Source of the DNA: an uncultured Bacilli bacterium
GTDB lineage: Bacteria; Bacillota_I; Bacilli_A; RF39; UBA660
DNA: 6,639 nucleotides
Reading direction: 5' to 3'
NCBI GenBank assembly: GCA_947585065.1
Contig: CANPWX010000064.1
Coordinates: 1-6,639 of the forward strand
A program made the position numbers and the translations under genes. The notes under the pieces are model-generated. The model made no database searches. It was not told the origin of the DNA and saw only the letters and a list, made by a program, of their open reading frames with translations. Shown here one piece after another: positions 1 to 4,864 of this stretch. Every line of letters begins with the position of its first letter. Position 1 is the first letter of the stretch.

Positions 1-5
1 TAACT

Positions 6-51
6 CCACCTCTTTCCTATTTATTATACATCACAAATTTTATTTATTCAA
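6..51 (-). promoter_or_regulatory. sigma-A promoter and ribosome binding site for a gene beyond the left edge
   Basis: On the minus strand, TTGAAT (51-46), a 17-base spacer and TATAAT (28-23) form a near-consensus sigma-A promoter. It is followed by the Shine-Dalgarno-like AGAGGTGG at 13-6. The start codon would lie just outside the window, so the leader would be very short. The signal lies downstream of the rpsI terminator, so a new minus-strand transcription unit begins here; its gene cannot be identified. Confidence 0.65.
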
Positions 52-70
52 TTCTCTTACTATCATAAGG

Positions 71-101
71 AAAACAAAAAAGAGCCCAAATATATGAACT
101 C
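71..101 (-). terminator. Rho-independent terminator after rpsI
   Basis: Read on the minus strand, GAGTTCA (101-95) pairs with TGGGCTC (88-82) around a six-base loop, giving seven pairs, two of them G-U. The stem is followed at once by TTTTTTGTTTT. It lies about 25 bases after the rpsI stop codon and closes the rplM-rpsI unit. Confidence 0.75.
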
Positions 102-126
102 CTCTACATTTTTTAAAAAGAAAATA

Positions 127-543
127 TTAACGTTTACTAAATTGTGGTGCACGACGTGCTTTTTTAAGACCATATTTCTTACGTTCTTTAACTCTTGGAT
201 CTCTTGTAATCATTCCAGCAGGTTTTAAGATTTTACGATAAGCAGTATCAGCAGTTTGATCTGTATTAGCATCAAATTTAAGTAATGCTCTAGTAATACC
301 TAAACGAATTGCTCCAGCTTGTCCAGAATATCCTCCACCTTTTACATTAACAGTAATATCGAAACGATTTTCATTATTTGTAAGAACAAGAGGTTGTTTT
401 AAATCGAGTACTAAAATAGCATCAGGCATGTATTCATTAACATCAACACCATTAACAGTAATATTACCTGTACCACTTGTAAGTGTGACTTGTGCACTTG
501 CTCTTTTTCTACGTCCAACTGCACTCCAACTTTGTTTAGCCAT
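127..543 (-). CDS. rpsI: 30S ribosomal protein S9 (uS9)
   Basis: This is S9, a small-subunit protein of the 30S head whose C-terminal tail reaches the P-site tRNA. The 138-residue product is close to the usual length of about 130. It begins with the family pattern AVGRRKRASAQV (residues 8-19), has the glycine-rich KGGGYSGQAGAIR (68-80) and LGITRALL, and ends in the diagnostic basic tail RRAPQFSKR that contacts tRNA. The ATG start is preceded by AGGAGGG, eight bases upstream. It follows rplM by 12 bases, the usual L13-S9 operon, and the last bases of the rplM stop codon form the first bases of this Shine-Dalgarno sequence (TAGGAGG). Nothing is unusual apart from that tight coupling. Confidence 0.98.
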   Translation of the reverse strand: MAKQSWSAVGRRKRASAQVTLTSGTGNITVNGVDVNEYMPDAILVLDLKQPLVLTNNENRFDITVNVKGGGYSGQAGAIRLGITRALLKFDANTDQTADTAYRKILKPAGMITRDPRVKERKKYGLKKARRAPQFSKR

Positions 544-555
544 AATTTAACCCTC

Positions 556-987
556 CTAATCTACCTTTAATTCCATAGGTTTTTGAGCTTCATGTCCATG
601 ATTCGCATCACGATACACGAATAACTTTTTACCCATTTGTCTACCAAGTCTTCCATGAGGAAGCATTCCCTTAATAGCTCTTTCCATCATTTCTTCTGGA
701 TATTTTGAAATCATTTCTTTTGCATTACGTTCTCTAAGTCCTCCTGGATATCCAGAGTGATTATAATACATTTTGTCTTCTAACTTATTACCAGTTAGTT
801 TAACTTTATCTGCATTAATAACAATTACATAATCTCCACAATCAACATAAGGAGTATAAGTAACTTTGTGTTTTCCACGTAACACAGTCGCTGCCTTTGT
901 TGCAACTCTACCTAAAGGTAATCCAGCTGCATCAAGAACATACCATTTTCTTTCAACATTTTCTTTTTTTTGTAAAAATGTACTCAT
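556..987 (-). CDS. rplM: 50S ribosomal protein L13 (uL13)
   Basis: This is L13, an early-assembly protein of the 50S subunit. The start is taken at ATG 987, giving 143 residues (family usual 142-147), beginning MSTFLQKKENVERKWYVLDA. It has AAAGGAAAG as a ribosome binding site about seven bases upstream. Recognisable family blocks are WYVLDAAGLPLGR (15-27), ATVLRGKHK (33-41), the YVDCGDYVIVINA stretch (47-59), YYNHSGYPGG (74-83) and MLPHGRLGRQ (108-117). The reading frame stays open upstream to a TTG at 1050, but those 21 extra codons have no counterpart in L13 and lie in the mRNA leader, so they are excluded. It is the first gene of the rplM-rpsI unit, driven by the consensus promoter at 1075-1103. 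Confidence 0.97.
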   Translation of the reverse strand: MSTFLQKKENVERKWYVLDAAGLPLGRVATKAATVLRGKHKVTYTPYVDCGDYVIVINADKVKLTGNKLEDKMYYNHSGYPGGLRERNAKEMISKYPEEMMERAIKGMLPHGRLGRQMGKKLFVYRDANHGHEAQKPMELKVD

Positions 988-1068
988 AAATACTTTCCTT
1001 TCATCTAATCTCTTCTTTAGTTCACTTTCCCACGGCAAACTTTCATCCAAGATAAATAAAATGTACCG
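988..1068 (-). ncRNA. rplM 5' leader, probable L13 autoregulatory leader RNA
   Basis: About 80 transcribed bases separate the expected transcription start from the rplM ATG. Hand folding of the minus strand gives an inner helix GTTTGC (1040-1035) with GTGAAC (1025-1020), and an outer helix ATCTT (1053-1049) with GAGAT (1012-1008). A near-perfect direct repeat, TTGGATGAAAG (1050-1040) and TTAGATGAAAG (1008-998), brackets the structure, and the second copy runs into the Shine-Dalgarno sequence. Bacillota rplM genes are known to carry a short L13 leader thought to bind free L13 or otherwise control translation. Position and size fit that family, but I could not run a covariance model. Confidence 0.6.
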
Positions 1069-1074
1069 ATTAAA

Positions 1075-1103
1075 ATTATATTAAAGAAAAGCAACAATGT
1101 CAA
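1075..1103 (-). promoter_or_regulatory. consensus sigma-A promoter for rplM-rpsI
   Basis: The minus strand reads TTGACA (1103-1098), exactly 17 bases, then TATAAT (1080-1075), a perfect match to both hexamers and to the preferred spacing. Transcription should start near 1066-1069. This is the strongest promoter in the window, as expected for ribosomal protein genes. Confidence 0.92.
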
Positions 1104-1135
1104 ACAAATTTTCACATAATTTAGGAAAAATGAGT

Positions 1136-1163
1136 AAAAAAATGGAAAATATCCAATTTTTAA
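1136..1163 (-). terminator. probable Rho-independent terminator after truA
   Basis: The minus strand has TGGA (1155-1152) and TCCA (1146-1143) around a five-base loop. One T-T mismatch and four A-T pairs extend the stem outward, and seven T residues follow. It lies about 60 bases past the truA stop and before the rplM promoter. The stem is short and A-T rich; because both flanks are A/T runs it might act in both directions. Confidence 0.5.
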
Positions 1164-1221
1164 TAAAATAAAGAAAATAAATATAATGTGAAATCACCTT
1201 ACAAATATACGTTTGAATAAA

Positions 1222-1941
1222 TTAATATTGAACCTTAACTAAATAAAGTCCCTTGGCAGGTACAACCCGAAATGTTTTAGATGATTTTAAGTCTAAAGCA
1301 TTTTTTACATCTTCTATACTTACTTTATTTAAACCAACGTCAACAATTGCACCCACTAAACTACGTACCATATAACGATAGAAAGATTTTCCTTGAAAAA
1401 TAAAAGAAATAAATTGATTTTCTTTAGAAATAGTTATATCATCTATCACACTACAATAATCTTCTCTTTCTCCTGAAACAAAATTACGAAAATCGTGCTT
1501 TCCAATAAATAATTTAGAACATTCTTTCATCAATTCTACATCTAAAGAATAAGGGAAAAAATAAGCATAATCCTCCAAAAAAGGATTTTTTTCACCTAAG
1601 TAAATTTTATAAACATAAGTCTTTTCTTTTACATTATGCCTTGCATGAAAAGAGTTATCCACACTTTCTATAGACCGAACAGAAACATAAGGGCATAAAT
1701 TACGGTTCATCACATATTTTAATTTTTCTAACGACATATCCATAGGAAAATCAAAATGAACACATTGATCCAAAGCGTGAACTTTAGCATCCGTTCGCCC
1801 TGCTCCTTTAACTAAAACAGGTTTCCCTTGAATTTCAGACAAAACACGTTCCAATTCATTTTGAACACCTTTGCCATTATTTAACCGTTCAAATCCTTCA
1901 AATTTACTACCATCATAACAAATTCTTGCTAAATATCTCAT
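1222..1941 (-). CDS. truA: tRNA pseudouridine(38-40) synthase TruA
   Basis: TruA converts uridines 38-40 in the anticodon arm of many tRNAs to pseudouridine in the cytoplasm. The 239-residue length is typical. The N-terminal ICYDGSKFEGF block (7-17) is followed by the catalytic loop GAGRTDAKVHA (46-56) with Asp51 as nucleophile. Later come FHARHNVKEKTYVYKI, KHDFRNF, YRYMVRSLVGAIVDVG and the C-terminal AKGLYLVKV. The catalytic loop carries Lys53 where most homologues have Gly (RTDAGVHA). The ATG overlaps the stop of the preceding ATPase-like gene by four bases (ATGA) and has GAGGTG five bases upstream, so the two are translationally coupled. In B. subtilis truA also follows the ECF transporter genes and precedes rplM. 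Confidence 0.96.
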   Translation of the reverse strand: MRYLARICYDGSKFEGFERLNNGKGVQNELERVLSEIQGKPVLVKGAGRTDAKVHALDQCVHFDFPMDMSLEKLKYVMNRNLCPYVSVRSIESVDNSFHARHNVKEKTYVYKIYLGEKNPFLEDYAYFFPYSLDVELMKECSKLFIGKHDFRNFVSGEREDYCSVIDDITISKENQFISFIFQGKSFYRYMVRSLVGAIVDVGLNKVSIEDVKNALDLKSSKTFRVVPAKGLYLVKVQY

Positions 1942-2576
1942 GCTACACCTCGATAAATTGCCTTTAAAGTTTCATTAAAAGTAATCTCATGATCAATAGA
2001 ATATCCACAAGATTCAAAATATTTAATTAACTCCACTGTATAAGGCATATCCACATATTGATAAATTTCATCATCATAAAAATCAGTTATCAACTTATAA
2101 TGTGTTTTATCAATAAATAAATAAAAATGTTTCACAATCTCACAAATAAAATTCATATCATCTTCTAATAAAAGAATAGCAATATGCTGTTTATGAATTA
2201 AATTTCGAAAAAAACATTTAAAATATTCTTTCTCACTATAAATGAAATCATCAAAAAAATGATCAAGAACAAGTACTTTAGAATGCAAAAGTAACAAGTG
2301 AGCAAGCTGAACCTTTCGTTTTTCAACATTGGTTAAAACAGTATAAGATAAAGATAATAAACTTTTATTAAGTTTTACTAAAGAACAAGCTTGAAAAATT
2401 TTCTCATCATTACAATAAGTATCTTTTTTTAAATAATCAAAAACAAGATCATTTTCCAAAGAAAAAGCATTCGTGACATATCCAACTTCACTAGAACTTA
2501 CAAACTGTGACAAAGAAAAATGAACAATAACCGAAAACCCATCAGGATTTATAAATTTTTGGATGTCCTTAAACAT
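1938..2576 (-). CDS. degenerate EcfA2-like ABC ATPase lacking the P-loop
   Basis: The function is unknown. The 212 residues align by eye with the C-terminal three quarters of an ECF transporter ATPase. VGYVTNAF (31-38) sits at the Q-loop, LTNVEKRKVQLA (81-92) replaces LSGGQKQRVAIA, and KVLVLDH (100-106) replaces the Walker B KIIILDE. LLEDDM (136-141) stands where ITHDM carries the H-loop histidine, and PYTVELIKYFESCG (178-191) matches the EcfA C-terminal segment. There is no Walker A motif, and the catalytic Glu and switch His are substituted. An intact domain would need about 50 more N-terminal residues. A strong AAGGAGG ten bases before ATG 2576 supports the annotated start, so the missing P-loop is not a start-calling error. 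The gene overlaps the previous one by 28 bases and truA by four. It probably cannot hydrolyse ATP alone. Confidence 0.7.
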   Translation of the reverse strand: MFKDIQKFINPDGFSVIVHFSLSQFVSSSEVGYVTNAFSLENDLVFDYLKKDTYCNDEKIFQACSLVKLNKSLLSLSYTVLTNVEKRKVQLAHLLLLHSKVLVLDHFFDDFIYSEKEYFKCFFRNLIHKQHIAILLLEDDMNFICEIVKHFYLFIDKTHYKLITDFYDDEIYQYVDMPYTVELIKYFESCGYSIDHEITFNETLKAIYRGVA

Positions 2577-3229
2577 ATTTCCATATCCTCCTTATTAAAA
2601 CAAATAGAATTCATTAGCCCATAATAACCTAATTGAATGGATAAATTCACATAGAAAGGCAAGGAATAACCAAGTACTTTCATTAACTTTTCCTCTTTTA
2701 ATACTAAATGTGTTTTACCTTCTACTGCAACTTGATGATTTTTTAAAACAATTAAATAGGAAAAATAAGTGGTAACTTCAATATTATTAGAAACATAAAA
2801 AAGGAAAATGGACTTTTTTTGAGAATAAGAAACCAAAAGCTCCAAGTCATGATAACATAAGTGTAAATCATCACAAAAGAAATAATTAGGATTTTTAAGT
2901 AACTTTAAAACTAAACCACATTTCTGACCTATCTGTTTTCCATTTTGAAAAAAAACATCACAAAAGAACTGATCCTCAGTATCTAACATTTCATAATGAA
3001 TTTTACTTTTCCAATTTTTAATAGAAGTAAGCTTTCCAAAATAAAAGTCTACCGTACCATTTGTACGATAATTTTTATTCTTTTTAAGCTCTTTTAAAAA
3101 CAAAGTCTTCCCACTTCCGCTTTCCCCTAACATACAAGTAGATTCATGAAACAGAAAAGGAAAAGATTTCAAAAGAAGAGTTTTTTGAACCCATACATCT
3201 CTTGGTAAAATTTCAAAATATAATTCCAT
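2549..3229 (-). CDS. degenerate EcfA1-like ABC ATPase with intact P-loop
   Basis: This is a probable ABC-type nucleotide-binding protein derived from an ECF transporter ATPase (about 280 residues in intact homologues, 226 here). Numbering is from ATG 3229. Walker A GESGSGKT (35-42) is intact. MLDTEDQFFCDVFF (81-94) resembles the EcfA Q-loop region FQNPDNQF but lacks the Gln. The helical subdomain is almost gone: IGQKCGLVLKLLKNP stands where LSGGQ and its helix belong and runs straight into the Walker B-like NYFFCDD (115-121; Asp replaces Glu). SNN (147-149) replaces the switch THD. The end, YSLPFYVNLSIQLGYYG, is EcfA-like. A GTG start at 3238 would add three residues, but ATG 3229 has the better, still weak, ribosome binding site (AGTGGT). 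No convincing promoter is visible. It may bind nucleotide; transport activity is doubtful. Confidence 0.7.
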   Translation of the reverse strand: MELYFEILPRDVWVQKTLLLKSFPFLFHESTCMLGESGSGKTLFLKELKKNKNYRTNGTVDFYFGKLTSIKNWKSKIHYEMLDTEDQFFCDVFFQNGKQIGQKCGLVLKLLKNPNYFFCDDLHLCYHDLELLVSYSQKKSIFLFYVSNNIEVTTYFSYLIVLKNHQVAVEGKTHLVLKEEKLMKVLGYSLPFYVNLSIQLGYYGLMNSICFNKEDMEICLRTSKNL

Positions 3230-3261
3230 AACTACCACTAAAAATAGTTTACAAAAAAAAA

Positions 3262-3295
3262 GAGCAAAAGAAAAGAAAAATTATCAAAATTTTTC
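3262..3295 (-). terminator. weak terminator overlapping the divIC stop codon
   Basis: The minus strand has GAAAAAT (3295-3289) pairing with ATTTTTC (3281-3275) around a seven-base loop, followed by the T-rich TTTTCTTTTGCTC and then nine T residues. The stem has only one G-C pair, so efficiency is uncertain. Its 5' arm includes part of the divIC TGA. Some readthrough into the ATPase-like genes is plausible, as no clear promoter lies before them. Confidence 0.4.
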
Positions 3296-3614
3296 AATTA
3301 CTATCATTATTTTCCGGAATTTTAATAATAAACTCCCCAGGCAAAGAATACATATATTTTTCTCTTGCATAACGTGCAATATATTCATCATCATGCAATT
3401 TCGTAACCTCACTATTCAAACTTTGTTCTTCTTCAAGTAAATCAGAATAATAAAGAGTAAGATTAGCAATTTCTTGTTTATTTTTAACAATCAAAAGCCA
3501 ATCATTAAATATAAAACCAACAGAAAGACAAACTAAACCTAAAAAGACAAAACATAAAATAAAAAATCGAGTTTTCGCTTTATTCGTTTTCTTCTTCCCT
3601 TTCACTCTAGTCAC
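3294..3614 (-). CDS. divIC: septum formation initiator family protein (DivIC/FtsL type)
   Basis: This is a small bitopic membrane protein of the division machinery. DivIC-type proteins form a complex with FtsL and FtsB/DivIB-like partners at the septum. The 106 residues show a basic cytoplasmic N-terminus (KGKKKTNKAKTR), one membrane helix (about 16-37) and a coiled coil (about 42-73). The family signature DDEYIARYAREKYMYSLPGEFI (76-96 region) is seen here as EYIARYAREK plus LPGE. The start is uncertain: GTG 3614 has AGGA nearby, and GTG 3605 has GGGTGA five bases upstream; no in-frame ATG fits. It lies 24 bases after yabQ, the B. subtilis order, so it is probably cotranscribed with the sigma-E-like unit. 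For vegetative division it would need readthrough or another promoter. Confidence 0.9.
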   Translation of the reverse strand: MTRVKGKKKTNKAKTRFFILCFVFLGLVCLSVGFIFNDWLLIVKNKQEIANLTLYYSDLLEEEQSLNSEVTKLHDDEYIARYAREKYMYSLPGEFIIKIPENNDSN

Positions 3615-3638
3615 CCATTCCTAGTTTTCTAAAGTATA

Positions 3639-3953
3639 TCATCGTCGAAAAAACTTTGCAATCCAATTGTGTAAAATTTTTTTGACCTTTACATTTTTAT
3701 GTAAATATTGAAAAAAGATAAAACCAAGCACTACAAAAGATAAAAAATAAATATGGACAATGCCCGAATTAAGATGATATAACATAAAAATATACCCAAG
3801 TACAACATCTAAAATAAAAACAAAAGTAAAAAGATATTGAATAAACATAGAATATTTATTCACAACTTTAAAATGAAAAACACAGAAAAAAGAAAAGAAA
3901 AAACCATAGAGAAAAGAAAAGAAAAAAGAAAAAAGTTGTAAAGTCTCATCCAT
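3639..3953 (-). CDS. yabQ: spore cortex protein YabQ
   Basis: YabQ is a membrane protein of the outer forespore membrane required for spore cortex formation in B. subtilis. The 104-residue product is very hydrophobic and Phe-rich. It has three predicted membrane helices (about 5-27, 37-58 and 65-84) and a basic amphipathic tail (KNVKVKKILHNWIAKFFRR region, 86-104). It is about half the length of B. subtilis YabQ and lacks that protein's C-terminal part. The sequence alone is low complexity, so the call rests partly on the yabP-yabQ-divIC order. The ATG overlaps the yabP stop by one base (TAATG), so translation is coupled. On the plus strand the N-terminal codons form a long purine tract (about 3888-3936), a consequence of the Phe codons. 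Confidence 0.85.
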   Translation of the reverse strand: MDETLQLFSFFFSFLYGFFFSFFCVFHFKVVNKYSMFIQYLFTFVFILDVVLGYIFMLYHLNSGIVHIYFLSFVVLGFIFFQYLHKNVKVKKILHNWIAKFFRR

Positions 3954-4246
3954 TATTTAAATAACTTAGCTATAAAGCTATCTTCTTTAGACTTTTCTTT
4001 TCCATTTTCTAAATATTGATAACTATTAATCTTTCCTTTAATTCTTACATTTCCATCATGAGTATCTAATTTTAATATTTCTAATCCACTTCCCTTTAAA
4101 AGTAAAATTCCCATCGTAGTTTCTAACAAAAATTCCTCATGATCAAAACTAGTAATTTTTTTGACACCTGTTAAATAAATTTCTCTTCGATCAATAATTT
4201 TTACCTCATGATTACTTGGTATTAATTCAATATTTGCTTGTTCCAT
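3953..4246 (-). CDS. yabP: sporulation protein YabP
   Basis: YabP is a small soluble protein needed for spore cortex assembly in the mother cell; its fold is related to YqfC. The 97 residues match the family closely. NHEVKIIDRREIYLTGVKKI (12-31) is followed by the hallmark SFDHEEFLLETTMG (33-46), KGSGLEI (51-57), VRIKGKI (67-73) and the C-terminal FIAKLFK. ATG 4246 has GGGTGA six bases upstream. It is the first gene of yabP-yabQ-divIC and lies just downstream of a sigma-E-like promoter, matching its known sigma-E control in B. subtilis. Nothing in it looks degraded. Confidence 0.95.
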   Translation of the reverse strand: MEQANIELIPSNHEVKIIDRREIYLTGVKKITSFDHEEFLLETTMGILLLKGSGLEILKLDTHDGNVRIKGKINSYQYLENGKEKSKEDSFIAKLFK

Positions 4247-4263
4247 TTCTATTCACCCATAAA

Positions 4264-4292
4264 AATGTATGCAAATAGTCAAAAAAAAATTC
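4264..4292 (-). promoter_or_regulatory. sigma-E-like promoter for yabP-yabQ-divIC
   Basis: The minus strand reads GAATTTT (4292-4286), 14 bases, then CATACATT (4271-4264). From memory the B. subtilis sigma-E consensus is about KMATATT-N14-CATACAHT, so the -10 matches fully and the -35 at six of seven positions. Transcription would begin near 4258, leaving a short leader of about 12 bases that holds the ribosome binding site. The -35 lies inside the spoVG terminator. Confidence 0.72.
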
Positions 4293-4310
4293 TAGGATAA
4301 CTAGAACTTT
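4281..4310 (-). terminator. strong Rho-independent terminator after spoVG
   Basis: The minus strand has AAAGTTCTAG (4310-4301), loop TTATC, then CTAGAA and a run of nine T (4289-4281). Six Watson-Crick pairs (TTCTAG/CTAGAA) are extended by a G-U pair and A-U pairs into the T run. It starts one base after the spoVG stop codon, so spoVG is probably monocistronic. Confidence 0.88.
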
Positions 4311-4311
4311 T

Positions 4312-4572
4312 CTATTCTTCAGCTTTATTGTATTCATCCAAAATTGCTTCTGTAAAAAGAGTTCTTACATCAGGATTAATTGGATGACATACATCTTTAT
4401 ATTCACCAGTTGCAGTTTTTCTACTAGGCATAGCAATGAATAAACCATTGTCTCCTTCAATAATTCTGATGTCATGAACAGCAAATGAATCATCAATGAG
4501 TACAGATGCTATTCCTCTCAATCTTGAATTTTCTTTCGCAATCTTGCGAACGCTTACAGATGTAATTTTCAT
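4312..4572 (-). CDS. spoVG: SpoVG, nucleic acid-binding regulator
   Basis: SpoVG is a small, highly conserved protein that binds DNA and RNA. It affects asymmetric septation and spore cortex in B. subtilis, and virulence or metabolic genes in other Bacillota. The 86 residues are near full length for the conserved core. Visible landmarks are MKITSVSVRKI at the start, DDSFAVHDIRIIEG (27-40), GLFIAMPSRKT (43-53) and HPINP (63-67). B. subtilis SpoVG has a slightly longer C-terminal tail. The start is supported by AGGAGGAG shortly before ATG 4572. It stands alone between its own promoter (4611-4639) and a strong terminator (4281-4310), and the usual neighbours purR, yabJ and glmU are absent. Confidence 0.97.
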   Translation of the reverse strand: MKITSVSVRKIAKENSRLRGIASVLIDDSFAVHDIRIIEGDNGLFIAMPSRKTATGEYKDVCHPINPDVRTLFTEAILDEYNKAEE

Positions 4573-4610
4573 ATAACTCCTCCTAAAGTTAATTCATAAC
4601 TTATAAATAT

Positions 4611-4639
4611 ATTTTAAAACAACTTTTAAAACTTTGCAA
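4611..4639 (-). promoter_or_regulatory. sigma-A-like promoter for spoVG
   Basis: The minus strand reads TTGCAA (4639-4634), 17 bases, then TAAAAT (4616-4611), five of six matches to the consensus -35 and -10. The start would lie about 30-35 bases before ATG. In B. subtilis spoVG uses sigma-H (AGGA -35, GAAT -10). Here no AGGA -35 is found at the right distance from the one GAAT (4595-4592), so vegetative expression is the simpler reading. Confidence 0.6.
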
Positions 4640-4644
4640 GCATT

Positions 4645-4857
4645 TTACACAAGTTTTACTATAACATCACCAATTATTACATCAGCATAGTTAAAACTTT
4701 TCTCAGAACCATTCACTAAAACAGTAAAAACATAAGGATAAACTCCCGAAACAACACCATAATATTGGAAATTTTTATTACGCATACCAAAAACTTCAAC
4801 CGAAACTTCTTTATTTAAATATCCCTTTATTTTCTCACGAACAACATCTAAATTCAT
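4645..4857 (-). CDS. veg: Veg protein
   Basis: Veg is a small conserved Bacillota protein; in B. subtilis it is abundant in growing cells and stimulates biofilm matrix genes, by a mechanism not fully known. The start at ATG 4857 gives 70 residues, beginning MNLDVVREKIKGYLNKEV. The family pattern is visible: a central G near 34, YPYVF (40-44), then SFNYADVIIGDV (54-65). It is shorter than B. subtilis Veg (about 86) through loss of the C-terminal tail. An upstream in-frame ATG at 4884 would lie inside yabG and has no ribosome binding site. AGGAGG three bases before ATG 4857 overlaps the yabG TAG, so veg is coupled to yabG. No vegetative promoter of its own was found in the end of yabG. Confidence 0.92.
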   Translation of the reverse strand: MNLDVVREKIKGYLNKEVSVEVFGMRNKNFQYYGVVSGVYPYVFTVLVNGSEKSFNYADVIIGDVIVKLV

Positions 4858-4864
4858 AATCCTC

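Noticed and set aside
988..1050. N-terminal extension of L13 from TTG 1050
   Set aside because: The L13 family starts near ATG 987, which has a good ribosome binding site; the extra codons coincide with the structured leader.
866..1084. Plus-strand ORF of 72 codons opposite rplM and its leader
   Set aside because: It runs antisense through L13 coding sequence and the rplM promoter, has no good ribosome binding site and resembles no known protein.
1130..1173. Short plus-strand ORF (13 codons) behind AGGAAAA in the truA-rplM gap
   Set aside because: It is too short, lies across the truA terminator and is easily explained by A-rich composition.
3885..3937. Long purine-rich tract with repeated GAAAAG units, considered as a repeat or triplex-forming element
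   Set aside because: It is accounted for by the Phe-rich first membrane helix of YabQ read on the other strand.
4634..4665. AAAACTT/AAGTTTT inverted repeat at the veg end, considered as a terminator
   Set aside because: The loop is about 16 bases, no T-tract follows, and the 3' arm falls in the spoVG promoter region.
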